Shown here piece by piece: positions 1 to 9,002 of a stretch of DNA of 64,000 nt; position 1 is the first letter of the stretch, and each line of letters begins with the position of its first letter. The DNA comes from Aneurinibacillus soli (GTDB taxonomy: Bacteria; Bacillota; Bacilli; Aneurinibacillales; Aneurinibacillaceae), in contig NZ_AP017312.1 of NCBI RefSeq assembly GCF_002355375.1, forward strand, positions 3,472,501 to 3,536,500. The letters are read 5' to 3'. The position numbers and the translations under genes are program-made. Under the pieces are notes generated by a model that was not told where the DNA came from, did not search any database, and was given only the letters and a program-made list of their open reading frames with translations.

Positions 1-1582
1 TTTTCCCATCTGATGGGTTATATGGATTTGGCGCTAGATAGTTCAATTCCGCTTTCAGAAAACCCACAACCTTCTCCTTTGCCTGTTGGGCAGAAATTAC
101 ATTTTTTATTTCCGGAAGCGGCTGCTTAAATCCATTGAGATTGTAATCGGTAACATCCCCTGTCTCGGCATCAATCGTAACCCATGCTCCTTCGCCGATG
201 ACACGGACATCTTTTTCTTTACGCATGAACGTTACCGAGTAGTTCAAAATTTTGTCTGGATCATTATTGTACAGATTCGGTGTAACACTCGCTGTATACA
301 AGCTTGACAGGCGACCTGGAACCGCACGACGCACATACTCTTCCGCTTTCGCTTGCGCCTGTTGCTGTGTCACATTTACCTTGATTGCGGCGTTCTCTCT
401 CATTTTCATGTCGTACGACATGCCGTATACATTCGTTCTGATCACTTCGCCTGTCTCAGCATCTACCGTTGCACCTGTATATTTAGACATACCGTCTTTT
501 GCTTGCCAGGAGATGTCCCATATTTTGCGCTTATATGGCATCGTTTCTTCCCGGTAGCTTTTATTTTGCACTTCCATCTTATCATCCACCTGTACCATCT
601 GGCGCGCCCTTGCGATTGCCTGATCTGCATCAAGCTTCAAATTAGTAGGCACCGATACGGAAGTAGAAGACAACGGAGTAGCGCTTTGGATCGTATATCC
701 CGATTCCAACCCTGTGTTAATATCAAGCGGTTTACCTGTTCTAGCATCAATCACAGCCGTCGGAAGCGTGCCATAGAAAGAATCCGTCAACTGGACAGAC
801 GGGACATAAGCTAGCTCTACTTTACCATTTGGACGATCCGTATTTGGTAAATAAGCCACCTCCATTTGCAGCTTATCTGTATAGTTCTTCAAGATTTCTT
901 CCTTTGACTTTACCTGTCCTTTTTCGAAGGCAAGCTTTTTATCCCAGGAGAAATCCAGATATCGAACGTTTCCTTTGCGATCATATGAAAGGCGCAATCC
1001 CTGATTTACTACCGGAACCCCATCTTCGATCCGCTCAAAATAGAGGGATTGGTCAAAAAACTGCCCCCCTGTATTACTACGGAATTGCTTCTCCGACTCT
1101 GCATTAAGCCGTAGATTGCTGGCGTATGATCCGTATTGTTTTTTTACAAGGGAGCGAGCATCCTCGATTACTTTTTCATAGTCCCATGTTGGAGGGAGAG
1201 GACTTGCCTGTCCGTCCTGAGAAGACCAGCGCTGAATGCTCACAAGCGTTCCGTCACTTGCATCAATTGATACCGTAATCCCGCCTTGTTCCTCCGGTGC
1301 GTTAGATTGCCATGACAAATTCCACTGGGTTCGCTTCGTATAATTGTTGGTGTCAAGCTCCACGCGCTCTTCCTTGTAAGAATCAGGTATCGAAACAATT
1401 TGTTTCGCTTTCTGTATAGCCTGCTCCCGTTTAATAGCTGTATCGGTTTCTCGTGCTGTAGAGACAGAAGCGCTGTCTGCTTTTACTTCCTGTGCCATAA
1501 CATTATACGGCAGCATTCCCCCTGCTAGAATGACACCTGCGATGACTACTCGGGTCCATCGCTGCTGTTCACGTTTTCCCAT
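1..1582 (-). CDS. YcdB/YcdC-domain secreted protein, C-terminal part outside the window
   Basis: An open minus-strand frame runs from an ATG at 1582 off the left edge without a stop, about 527 residues. The start follows a good ribosome binding site (AAGGGGAGAG). The N-terminus has a short basic stretch, a hydrophobic segment and MAQE, which reads as a signal peptide cut near residue 31. The rest consists of repeated PepSY/YcdB-like units, each built around an ATIDAETG-type turn (VSIDASDGTL, AVIDARTGKP, ATVDAETGEV, VTIDAETGDV). Proteins of this group are exported and often linked to sporulation or envelope stress, but no biochemical role is settled. It is a paralogue of the gene at 15429-17015. 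I can place the family but not the function. Confidence 0.8.
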   Translation of the reverse strand, partial: MGKREQQRWTRVVIAGVILAGGMLPYNVMAQEVKADSASVSTARETDTAIKREQAIQKAKQIVSIPDSYKEERVELDTNNYTKRTQWNLSWQSNAPEEQGGITVSIDASDGTLVSIQRWSSQDGQASPLPPTWDYEKVIEDARSLVKKQYGSYASNLRLNAESEKQFRSNTGGQFFDQSLYFERIEDGVPVVNQGLRLSYDRKGNVRYLDFSWDKKLAFEKGQVKSKEEILKNYTDKLQMEVAYLPNTDRPNGKVELAYVPSVQLTDSFYGTLPTAVIDARTGKPLDINTGLESGYTIQSATPLSSTSVSVPTNLKLDADQAIARARQMVQVDDKMEVQNKSYREETMPYKRKIWDISWQAKDGMSKYTGATVDAETGEVIRTNVYGMSYDMKMRENAAIKVNVTQQQAQAKAEEYVRRAVPGRLSSLYTASVTPNLYNNDPDKILNYSVTFMRKEKDVRVIGEGAWVTIDAETGDVTDYNLNGFKQPLPEIKNVISAQQAKEKVVGFLKAELNYLAPNPYNPSDGK

Positions 1583-1659
1583 TCACACACTCTCCCCTTG
1601 TATTTTTTCCATTACACTATGTATGACGAAATTCACAAGAAATTGTTTCAATTTTTTCT

Positions 1660-1720
1660 AAAAATAAGAAAAAATCCGAACACCCTACTTTCCACAGGGA
1701 AAGGCAGGGTGTTCGGATTT
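1660..1720 (-). terminator. Rho-independent terminator of the SDR gene
   Basis: A perfect 15-bp inverted repeat (1672-1686 with 1706-1720) lies 25 bp past the stop of the SDR gene. On the minus strand it is followed by a T-rich run (TTTTCTTATTTT). Confidence 0.85.
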
Positions 1721-1744
1721 TACCAGTTCTTCTGTCCGGCCATT

Positions 1745-2629
1745 TTATCCATTCAGCACGGTTCCCCCATTTACATGAATGACCTGGCCGGTAATATAGG
1801 ATGCATCCTCTGAAGCAAGAAACACATAGCTTGGTGCCAATTCATCTGGCTGTCCTGGGCGCTTCATCGGCGTATTCTTGCCGAACTGCGCCACCATCTC
1901 CTGTGGGAAGGTAGCCGGGATAAGTGGTGTCCAGATCGGGCCTGGCGCAACAGCATTGACGCGAATGCCTTTTTCCACAAGAGATTGAGACAGAGATCGT
2001 GTAAAAGATACGATAGCCCCTTTACTTGAAGCATAATCAATCAGTACAGGATGTCCTTTGTACGCTGTAATGGATGTCGTATTGATAATTGTGCTGCCCA
2101 GTTTAAGATGAGGGAGCGCTGCTTTTGTCAAATAGAACATGGAGAAAATGTTCGTCTGAAATGTACGATGCAACTGTTCGGACGTAATGTTTTCAATCCC
2201 ATCCTGCACATGCTGCTCACCCGCATTATTCACAAGAATGTCAAGACGACCAAATTCACTCACAGCTTTTTGTACAGCATCCTCGCACACGTGCTCATCA
2301 CCCACGTCTCCGGCAATGAGCAAGCAGCGCACCCCTTCTTTTTCGACGAACTGTTTCGTTTGTTCCGCATCCTCATGCGCTTCAAGATATAAAATGGCAA
2401 CCTCTGCTCCTTCTTTTGCATACGCGATGGCCACTGCGCGCCCAATGCCGCTGTCACCACCGGTAATAAGAGCTACTTTTCCTTTCAGCTTTCCAGCTGC
2501 TTGGTATGATGTACATTCTGCCGCAGGCTGTGGCTTCATCTGCGTCTGAAGGTCCGGCTGTAGATATCCTTCTTGAGAAGGCTGTGTCGAAGGGACAACT
2601 GTGTTCTCTGGTTTGTTCATGCTTGTCAT
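1745..2629 (-). CDS. SDR-family oxidoreductase, general-stress (YdaD/YhxC-like) type
   Basis: This is a 294-residue classical short-chain dehydrogenase with a 45-residue N-terminal extension, as in the Bacillus general-stress proteins of the YdaD/YhxC group. Visible motifs are the NAD(P)-binding TGGDSGIGR (about 56-64), NNAG (about 134-137), the catalytic Ser186, and the YxxxK pair Tyr199/Lys203. The C-terminus ends in the usual ITGQVIHVNGG strand. Substrate cannot be read from sequence; an alcohol or aldehyde/ketone with NAD(P)H is the family norm. The ATG at 2629 has an AAAGGAG site 8 nt upstream. It is monocistronic, with its own terminator downstream. Being a soluble stress-type SDR is inferred from the extension and overall likeness. 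Confidence 0.85.
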   Translation of the reverse strand: MTSMNKPENTVVPSTQPSQEGYLQPDLQTQMKPQPAAECTSYQAAGKLKGKVALITGGDSGIGRAVAIAYAKEGAEVAILYLEAHEDAEQTKQFVEKEGVRCLLIAGDVGDEHVCEDAVQKAVSEFGRLDILVNNAGEQHVQDGIENITSEQLHRTFQTNIFSMFYLTKAALPHLKLGSTIINTTSITAYKGHPVLIDYASSKGAIVSFTRSLSQSLVEKGIRVNAVAPGPIWTPLIPATFPQEMVAQFGKNTPMKRPGQPDELAPSYVFLASEDASYITGQVIHVNGGTVLNG

Positions 2630-2703
2630 GCTTATCGTCTCCTTTCCAAAATACGTCTAGGCTACACTAGATGGTGTTCCCTTTTCTCCCTCTTCTGACA
2701 CAC

Positions 2704-2733
2704 AAAAAAAGGACGAAACCATGTGGCTTCGCC
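2704..2733 (-). terminator. Terminator of the hpa-liv operon
   Basis: A 10-bp stem with G-U pairs (2711-2720 with 2725-2734 approximately) and a 4-nt loop is followed on the minus strand by seven T. It closes the long operon that starts near 11.4 kb. Confidence 0.8.
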
Positions 2734-2740
2734 CTTCCTA

Positions 2741-3199
2741 CTATTTCAGCATCGCTGCATATACTTGTTCGTCAAGCGCCTTCGCTTTTTCCAAATCATA
2801 CGTTTTCTCAAACACCGGCTCCTGGGTGATTTTTGCGCCCCAGAACATCGTTTCGTACACACCTTTGATCGCAACCTCGATGTTGGATAATGGCATCGCC
2901 ACGCCTTCCATCTTGTCTTCCAGAATGGTGCAGCTTCCGGCGATAGAATACACCGTACCCAGTCCGATCACACATAACGTTACGTTTGGATTCGCCTTTA
3001 CGTTCGCCACGATTCGGGATGAATTCGTTACCGAGAAACGTACACGGTCAGCCGCCGCTGCCTTCACCCACGAAATTGCATTTACATTTGGTACACTCGT
3101 CTCTGCGTCGACCGTGCTTAAAAGCACCAATGTTTCACCGTTGAATAGCTCCATCTGCTGTTCGGTTAATGCTGTTGGAATCTCTTGTTTACCTGCCAT
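2741..3199 (-). CDS. Pyridoxamine 5'-phosphate oxidase-like FMN-binding split-barrel protein
   Basis: A 152-residue protein of the PNPOx-like split-barrel superfamily: the core LVLLSTVDAE ... PNVNAISWVKA ... VRFSVTNSSRIVANVKANPNVTL layout is that of small flavin- or haem-binding barrels. Start choice: the ATG at 3205 lies only 2 nt from AGGGGG, while the ATG at 3199 (MAGKQEIP) has 8 nt spacing, so 3199 is preferred. It is the last gene of the aromatic-catabolism/Liv operon, 12 bp after livF, and is followed by a terminator. It could supply or bind reduced flavin for an aromatic hydroxylase located elsewhere, but that is only inference from position. Confidence 0.75.
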   Translation of the reverse strand: MAGKQEIPTALTEQQMELFNGETLVLLSTVDAETSVPNVNAISWVKAAAADRVRFSVTNSSRIVANVKANPNVTLCVIGLGTVYSIAGSCTILEDKMEGVAMPLSNIEVAIKGVYETMFWGAKITQEPVFEKTYDLEKAKALDEQVYAAMLK

Positions 3200-3211
3200 A
3201 TTCATTTCCCC

Positions 3212-3940
3212 CTACATCGCTTTTTTTCCTTTGCCAAGGTAAGCGGCACGCACTTCCGGATTCGCGGCAACTTCACGAGCGGTTCCACCAATGACGATCT
3301 GGCCACGTTCAAGCACACAGGCATGATCAGCAATCCCTAAGGCAGCTTTGACGTTTTGCTCTACCAAAATAACGGTCGTACCAAATTCGTCTTTTAGCTG
3401 CCGTAACATTTCCATAATCCCTTTGACAATAAGCGGGGCTAAGCCCAGAGATGGTTCATCAAGCATAATCAACTTCGGATTGGCCATCAGGCCGCGCGCG
3501 ATCGCTACCATCTGTTGCTCTCCCCCACTTAAAAGCCCACCCGGACGGTCAAGCATTGATTTCAGGCGTGGGAATACATCGAGTACTTTTTCATAATCCC
3601 GCATAACCTGGCGATGTTCCTGACGAAATCGATGGTACGATCCTAGCATAAGATTATCTTTTACAGAAAGAGAGTCAAATATTTGTCGGCGTTCGGGAAC
3701 GAGTGCAATCCCTTTCTTTACAACACTCTCGGCCCTTATACCACTAATGTTTTCGCCTTCAAACATAATTTTCCCTTCTTTGGGAGTGTAAACTCCCGCG
3801 ATTGTTCCAAGTAATGTGCTTTTTCCAGCTCCGTTCGATCCAACAATCGCAAAAATTTCCCCTTTTTCAAGTGAGAAGGAAATCCCATTTAAGACATGCA
3901 AATAGCCGTGATACGTATGGAGACCGTTTACGCTCAGCAT
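3212..3940 (-). CDS. livF: Liv-type ABC transporter ATP-binding protein, LivF-like
   Basis: A 242-residue ATPase of the branched-chain/hydrophobic amino acid uptake (HAAT) family. Walker A is GSNGAGKST (34-42), the ABC signature LSGGE (137-141), Walker B LIMLDEP (157-163), with a switch His in VEQN-type context. The short form without the C-terminal extension separates LivF from LivG. Its ATG overlaps the end of livG by 7 nt, and its Shine-Dalgarno sequence lies inside livG, so the two are probably translationally coupled. Together with the preceding four genes it makes a complete importer. The genetic setting behind hpaD-hpaE suggests an aromatic acid rather than leucine as the ligand; this is inference. 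Confidence 0.9.
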   Translation of the reverse strand: MLSVNGLHTYHGYLHVLNGISFSLEKGEIFAIVGSNGAGKSTLLGTIAGVYTPKEGKIMFEGENISGIRAESVVKKGIALVPERRQIFDSLSVKDNLMLGSYHRFRQEHRQVMRDYEKVLDVFPRLKSMLDRPGGLLSGGEQQMVAIARGLMANPKLIMLDEPSLGLAPLIVKGIMEMLRQLKDEFGTTVILVEQNVKAALGIADHACVLERGQIVIGGTAREVAANPEVRAAYLGKGKKAM

Positions 3941-4728
3941 GGCATCTCCTCCTCTTCATCCTCTTCTTCTCCCAGGTAAGCAGCAATTACCTTCGGATTG
4001 TTGTAGATTTCCTCCGGTTTTCCCTCTGCAATCTTGCCGCCATAATCAAGTACAACAATATTGTCAGCTACCGCCATGACCGTCTCCATGTCATGTTCGA
4101 CAAAGAGGAACGTCATGCCCTGTTCGCGCATTTTCAAGATGACATTCACAAGCTCACGCGATTCTTCCGGATTCAGTCCAGCCATCGGTTCATCAAGCAA
4201 AATGAGCTTCGGCTCCGCGGCTGCGGCACGTGCAATTTCAAGCAGACGCTGGTTGCCATATGGCAGCAGAGCCGCACTCTCATATGCGTATGGAAGCAAC
4301 CCTACCGCCTCTAAGTAGCCGAGCGCCTTCTCTACCATTCGCCTTTCTTCCCGTCCGACACCAGGCAAGCGAAACCCCGCTCCAAGCAGGCCCGTACCCG
4401 TCCGCAGGTGCATGCCGGTCATCACATTTTCAATGACCGTCATATTATTAAAAACCTGTAAATTTTGAAAGGTACGAGTAATGCCGAGTTTCGCGATCTG
4501 ATGCGGCTTTTTGCCTGCAAGCTCCTGTCCCTGGAATCGAATCGAGCCCGTTGTTGGCGGCATTAATGCCGTAATCATATTAAACAGCGTCGTCTTACCC
4601 GCTCCATTCGGGCCGATAACGGCTACGATCTGCTGCGTATGCATGGCAAATGACACGTCATGAACAGCTGTAACGCCCCCGAAGCTTTTCGTTATGTTAT
4701 CCACTTCCAAGAGTATAGGTGCTGTCAT
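3934..4728 (-). CDS. livG: Liv-type ABC transporter ATP-binding protein, LivG-like
   Basis: A 264-residue ATPase with Walker A GPNGAGKTT (39-47), the degenerate LivG-type signature LPYGNQR (155-161) and Walker B LILLDEPMAG. It ends in an acidic tail (EEEDEEEE). Its start forms a TAATG overlap with the stop of livM, preceded by GGAGGAG, and it overlaps livF by 7 nt. It pairs with LivF as the heteromeric motor on the membrane. Confidence 0.9.
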   Translation of the reverse strand: MTAPILLEVDNITKSFGGVTAVHDVSFAMHTQQIVAVIGPNGAGKTTLFNMITALMPPTTGSIRFQGQELAGKKPHQIAKLGITRTFQNLQVFNNMTVIENVMTGMHLRTGTGLLGAGFRLPGVGREERRMVEKALGYLEAVGLLPYAYESAALLPYGNQRLLEIARAAAAEPKLILLDEPMAGLNPEESRELVNVILKMREQGMTFLFVEHDMETVMAVADNIVVLDYGGKIAEGKPEEIYNNPKVIAAYLGEEEDEEEEMPC

Positions 4729-5807
4729 TACTTATCTCCTCCTGCCATCCGTACCGGTGTCTCTGCCTGTTCGGCTGAAGCGGTGACTACAGGAGTTGCC
4801 GCTACCGGTTTCGCTTTCTTCGTACCAAATTGCTTGCCTACGAGCTTCTGCAGAGATGGTAGCAGACCTTCTGGCATATAGATGAGAAGCGCAACAAGCA
4901 AGATACCGAAGAATACAATCTCGAATTCCCCACCTGCATTGCTTATGACCATCGGGATCACTTCTTTTAATCCTTCGCTTAAAAAGACGAACGCCATGGC
5001 TCCGACAAGCGGCCCCCATATATTCGCCACTCCGCCAATAATAACCATGATCAAAAAATTAATCGATGCTGTCGCTTCAAACAACTGTGGACTAATAAAT
5101 GTAATATAGTGAGCGTACAGACTGCCTGCAACAGCCGCATATGCGGCACTCATCATAAAAACTTGCAATTTATACGTCTGGCTATTTACCCCGATTGCAT
5201 TCGACGCCACTTCACTGCCGTGAATCGAACGAAGCGCCCGGCCAACACGTGATTGAATGACATTACGTGCAAACAAAATGCCACAAAGTACAAGCGGCCA
5301 GACCAAATAGTAATAGTCCATATCCGTCACAAACTCTATGCCAAACACATTCAATGCCGGAATACCAGAAAACCCATCCAGCCCTCCTGTCACACTCTTA
5401 AGCTGCTTGAAAAAGATAAAAATAATCACACCAAATCCAAGTGTCGCCAGTCCAAGGTAATGCTCTGTCAGCTTCAATGCCGGTACACCTATGATGTAAG
5501 CGATCACAATTGCTACCAGGATACCAGCCAGAATACCAGCCAGAGCCGGCCAGCCCAGCTTCACCGTACAGATCGCTGACATATAGGCTCCCATTCCATA
5601 AAACGCCGCATGGCCGAGCGAAATCTGCCCGGCATACCCCATCAGCATCGATAATCCCGTCCCCACAATCGTATACAGGCCGACTAGTACCATCATGCCA
5701 TGAACGTATGGCGATGGAATGACAATCGGAAGAACGAGAAGGATCGCGAGCAGCAGGAGCGGGCCCTTAAGACTTCGATTGTACAGTAAATCAATTCCCG
5801 TTTTCAT
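4728..5807 (-). CDS. livM: Liv-type ABC transporter permease, LivM-like
   Basis: A 359-residue membrane protein with about ten hydrophobic helices and the GYAGQISLGHAAFYGMGAY motif (around 59-77), which is diagnostic of LivM permeases. The C-terminal 30 residues are a charged and Ala-rich cytoplasmic tail. ATG follows AGGGGGC. It sits between livH (12 bp upstream) and livG (1-nt overlap). It forms the translocation pore together with LivH. Confidence 0.9.
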   Translation of the reverse strand: MKTGIDLLYNRSLKGPLLLLAILLVLPIVIPSPYVHGMMVLVGLYTIVGTGLSMLMGYAGQISLGHAAFYGMGAYMSAICTVKLGWPALAGILAGILVAIVIAYIIGVPALKLTEHYLGLATLGFGVIIFIFFKQLKSVTGGLDGFSGIPALNVFGIEFVTDMDYYYLVWPLVLCGILFARNVIQSRVGRALRSIHGSEVASNAIGVNSQTYKLQVFMMSAAYAAVAGSLYAHYITFISPQLFEATASINFLIMVIIGGVANIWGPLVGAMAFVFLSEGLKEVIPMVISNAGGEFEIVFFGILLVALLIYMPEGLLPSLQKLVGKQFGTKKAKPVAATPVVTASAEQAETPVRMAGGDK

Positions 5808-5819
5808 ACATGTGCCCCC

Positions 5820-6701
5820 TTACACCCGTTTTCCAGACGATTTGGCAAAAATTCCGTTCGGCAGAAGAAACAAAACGAGCAGCAGTACCCCAAAGCTGAC
5901 CGCATCTTTGAAGCCAGTCGTCCACAATCCTTCTGTAAAAGATTCTAATAATCCAATAATCATCGCACCAAGAATGGCTGCGGGAGCATTGGAAAGCCCA
6001 CCAATCACCGCTGCAATAAACGCCTTCATTCCAAGCATCAGACCCATATTGTAAGAAGCGCCGGAGATCGGTGCGATAATAATGCCCGCAATCGCACCAA
6101 GTCCGCCGCTCACACTGATAGACAGAAACGACATTTTTTCCGGCCGGATGCCCATCAGTCTGGCGGCAAACCGATTCACAACACAAGCAATAACCGCCTT
6201 GCCGACAAATGTTTTTTCGAAAAACAAATACATGGCCACAAGGCTTAAGAGGGAGACACCTATCGCCCACACACTTTGCTGCTGAATAATCGCACCGCTA
6301 ATCGAGAAGGGCTGACCGTCCGTAAGTGGACGTAACATATGTGGCTCTGTGCCCCAGATAAATAACGCGATCCCACGAAATGCAATGGCAACACCGATCG
6401 TAATAATGATAAGAGTTGGTACACTCGAATGACGAGCCGGATAAATCGCTATCCGCTCAAATAAACCCGCGATTAGCACGACAACGAGAATGCTTATGAT
6501 GATTGCGACTCCGTACGGTAATCCAGCCCCGACCGCTGAAACGCATACGAGAGCACCAAGCATCGCAAACTCCCCCTGCGCGAAGTTGAGTACACCGGTA
6601 ATGTTATACGTAATGACAAAACCCATCGCGATTAGTGCGTATATGCTTCCAATCGTCAATCCTGAAAAAATAAGCTGAACGATCTGGCTAAGGGACTCCA
6701 C
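5820..6701 (-). CDS. livH: Liv-type ABC transporter permease, LivH-like
   Basis: A 293-residue integral membrane protein with about eight helices. It has the LivH signature NFAQGEFAMLGA (about 38-49) and the cytoplasmic EAA-like segment NRFAARLMGIRPEK. The start is GTG at 6701 with CAGGGGAG upstream. It lies 106 bp after the binding-protein gene, the only sizeable gap in this transporter cluster; that gap holds an inverted repeat. Confidence 0.9.
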   Translation of the reverse strand: MESLSQIVQLIFSGLTIGSIYALIAMGFVITYNITGVLNFAQGEFAMLGALVCVSAVGAGLPYGVAIIISILVVVLIAGLFERIAIYPARHSSVPTLIIITIGVAIAFRGIALFIWGTEPHMLRPLTDGQPFSISGAIIQQQSVWAIGVSLLSLVAMYLFFEKTFVGKAVIACVVNRFAARLMGIRPEKMSFLSISVSGGLGAIAGIIIAPISGASYNMGLMLGMKAFIAAVIGGLSNAPAAILGAMIIGLLESFTEGLWTTGFKDAVSFGVLLLVLFLLPNGIFAKSSGKRV

Positions 6702-6756
6702 GCTGTATCACTCCCCTGTATTGTTTTTTACCGAAATGTTATTGAAAAGAAAGGAA

Positions 6757-6799
6757 GGCCGACCCCCGCTCCACCGGAAAGCGGATGCCGGAATCAGCC
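6757..6799 (-). other. Intercistronic hairpin between binding protein and permease genes
   Basis: Between livK and livH, nested inverted repeats (CCGCT/AGCGG inside GGCCGA/TCAGCC) could fold in the mRNA without a T run. Such hairpins often protect the upstream, highly expressed binding-protein message from decay. The role here is inferred. Confidence 0.4.
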
Positions 6800-6807
6800 T
6801 GCCTCTA

Positions 6808-7989
6808 TTAGTTCTCTTTCAATGTCCACTTGCCGTCTTTGATTTCAATAATCGCCAGGGAGTCAGACTTCAGACCGTTATGATCTTGTGCTGACATATT
6901 GAATGTGCCCGTTACCCCAATAAACTCTTTTGTACCTTCGATCGCAGCAACAATCTTCTCCGGATCGTCTCCTGCTGTCTTCAGCGCATTTGTGAGAATT
7001 TCAAACGCATCCCATGCGTGACCGCCGAATGTACCTGGCGAATAGCTGTGTTTTTCGGTGAACAGCTTGTTGTAAGAATCTAAAATCGACTTTTGCTTGC
7101 TATCAGCCGGTATTTGATCGGCTACAAGCAAACGACCTGCCGGAAGGATAACACCGTTGGCAGCTGGACCTGCCAGCTCGATGAATTTGTTGTTAGCGAT
7201 GCCATGTGATTCAACAATCGGCATCTTCATGCCCAACTCGCGGACGTTCTTCGTTACAACTGCTGATTCCTGCGCCGTTCCCCAGATTACGACAGCCTGC
7301 GGATTCGCCTGCTTCACACGCGTCAGCATCGGTTTCGCATCATTAACGGTGGCTTCAAATACTTCTCTGCTTACAATTTCGATACCGGCTGTTTTCGCCA
7401 GTGCCACGAATTCTTCTTCCCCGCTAGAACCGAACGGATTATCTACACCGAGCCATGCTACTTTTGTCAGCTTGTTCGCTTTCAAATATTCGACTACACG
7501 CGGCACTACAACATCGTCGCCCTGAGCCGTTTTAAATACATACTTTTTCACCGGCTTGTTAACTTTCTTGCTCGCCGCGAGGGAAATGTATGGAATTTTT
7601 GATTTTTCTACCTGCGGAATCATCGCAAGCGAGTTACCGGATATTGTTCCGCCAATAACAGCTACTACTTTGTCCTGCTCGATTAACTTCTTCACCGCAA
7701 TAACGGCTTCATTCTGGTCAGACTTGTCATCATACGCCACAACTTCAATTTTCCGACCATTAATGCCGCCTTCTGCGTTTACTTTGTCTGCCATCATCTT
7801 AATCGTATCCATCTCCGGCTTGCCGAGTGAACTTGCACTGCCAGATGCGGAGAATACACCGCCAATTTTGATCGTATCGCCCGCTTTTGCATCACCGGAT
7901 GCTGGTTTTGTTTCTGTTCCTTTACTTGAACAGGCTGTGATGGAGGAAGCCAGGAACAAACTGCATACTACTAAAGGCCATTTCTTCAT
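6808..7989 (-). CDS. Liv-type ABC transporter substrate-binding lipoprotein
   Basis: A 393-residue extracytoplasmic binding protein of periplasmic-binding fold type I. A 19-residue lipoprotein signal ends in the lipobox ITAC with the lipidated Cys20, followed by a Ser/Lys/Thr linker. The mature part begins IKIGGVFSASGSASSLGK, the typical LivJ/LivK opening, and has the GxxxSxxxLA-type ligand loop (GTISGNSLAM) and GGHAWDAF near the C-terminus. It lies 26 bp after hpaD and before livH, so it is co-transcribed with aromatic degradation genes. Binding proteins of this family also serve aromatic acids in other bacteria, so a hydroxyphenylacetate-like ligand is a reasonable inference. Confidence 0.9.
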   Translation of the reverse strand: MKKWPLVVCSLFLASSITACSSKGTETKPASGDAKAGDTIKIGGVFSASGSASSLGKPEMDTIKMMADKVNAEGGINGRKIEVVAYDDKSDQNEAVIAVKKLIEQDKVVAVIGGTISGNSLAMIPQVEKSKIPYISLAASKKVNKPVKKYVFKTAQGDDVVVPRVVEYLKANKLTKVAWLGVDNPFGSSGEEEFVALAKTAGIEIVSREVFEATVNDAKPMLTRVKQANPQAVVIWGTAQESAVVTKNVRELGMKMPIVESHGIANNKFIELAGPAANGVILPAGRLLVADQIPADSKQKSILDSYNKLFTEKHSYSPGTFGGHAWDAFEILTNALKTAGDDPEKIVAAIEGTKEFIGVTGTFNMSAQDHNGLKSDSLAIIEIKDGKWTLKEN

Positions 7990-8015
7990 GTGATAAATTC
8001 CCCTTTTCTTCTCTT

Positions 8016-9002
8016 TTATTTTTTATGATTGCTGTGCAGCAGCGGTTCTGTGATCTCCATCAATTCTCCTGTTAGAATGTGCTGCACAGGCATGGCTTCT
8101 GTTTTCCAGCTATAAGGTGGTTCTGTTCCCCAGAATGTTGCCCGCTGCGGATCACTGAGATGCCACTTTACAGGCTCCCAATCCGGGTCATTCGTGAAGT
8201 AATCTCCGGTGTACAATTCAATGCGATGCCCGTCCGGATCACGCACATAAACAAAAAAAGCATTAGACGTACCGTGACGCCCCGGGCTGCGCTCAATATT
8301 GGCCGAATATCCGGCCGCCGCCAAATGATCACACGCATCAAGAATCGTTTTCGCATCGTCAATCCAAAAACCAATATGATGCAAACGTGGGCCGCTCTCA
8401 CTAATGAGGGCAAGATCATGCACGCTCGGTTTGCGGTGCAACCAGGAGGCCCATAATGTCTCTTCTTCTGCTGCTCCCGTTACGGTATACTCCGAACAGC
8501 GGAAGCCCAGATTGTTCATATACCAGCCATTAATCATGTTGATGTCGGTCACAAGGCAGTTTGCATGGTCAATCCGCTTCACACGCGCGGCCCGGTGATG
8601 GGTGAACTTCTGCAGCATCCGCTCCACTTTCTCCATCTCACAAAAGAACTCAACAGGTATGCCAGACGGATCTTGAATCCGAATCGCTCGTCCCTGCCCT
8701 CGCTCTTCATCCTTTGCCAGCCAGCGCAATGGCAGATTATTCTCCAGGAAAAGCTGTGCCAGACGATCCAGCTCGTCTTCCGAACCGACGCGATACGAAA
8801 TATGATGCAAGCTTGCCTCATCTGCTTTCGTCAGAATGAGACAATGATGGTTCGCGTCTTCTAATGCACGCAAATATATATGATTGGCATCTGACTCGGT
8901 TTCAATGAAACCGAGTCCACCCACATAAAAGTCACGTGCTTTTTCCAGATCTGTTACGTAAAATTCTGCATGAGCAAGCCGAATAATATCAAACTGGGCC
9001 AT
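8016..9002 (-). CDS. hpaD: Extradiol ring-cleavage dioxygenase, probable 3,4-dihydroxyphenylacetate 2,3-dioxygenase
   Basis: A 328-residue type I (vicinal oxygen chelate) extradiol dioxygenase with two domains. The metal-binding set is His146 (RIDHAN), His209 (GPRLHH) and Glu262 (GHRIELYTGDY). The whole reads like the Brevibacterium/Arthrobacter homoprotocatechuate dioxygenase group, which opens 3,4-dihydroxyphenylacetate to 5-carboxymethyl-2-hydroxymuconate semialdehyde using Fe or Mn. Start: the ATG at 9002 has AAAGGAG six nt upstream; an in-frame ATG 18 nt earlier has no site. It overlaps the end of hpaE by 14 nt, so translation is likely coupled. HpaD product feeds directly into HpaE. Confidence is high for the enzyme class, moderate for the exact substrate. 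Confidence 0.85.
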   Translation of the reverse strand: MAQFDIIRLAHAEFYVTDLEKARDFYVGGLGFIETESDANHIYLRALEDANHHCLILTKADEASLHHISYRVGSEDELDRLAQLFLENNLPLRWLAKDEERGQGRAIRIQDPSGIPVEFFCEMEKVERMLQKFTHHRAARVKRIDHANCLVTDINMINGWYMNNLGFRCSEYTVTGAAEEETLWASWLHRKPSVHDLALISESGPRLHHIGFWIDDAKTILDACDHLAAAGYSANIERSPGRHGTSNAFFVYVRDPDGHRIELYTGDYFTNDPDWEPVKWHLSDPQRATFWGTEPPYSWKTEAMPVQHILTGELMEITEPLLHSNHKK

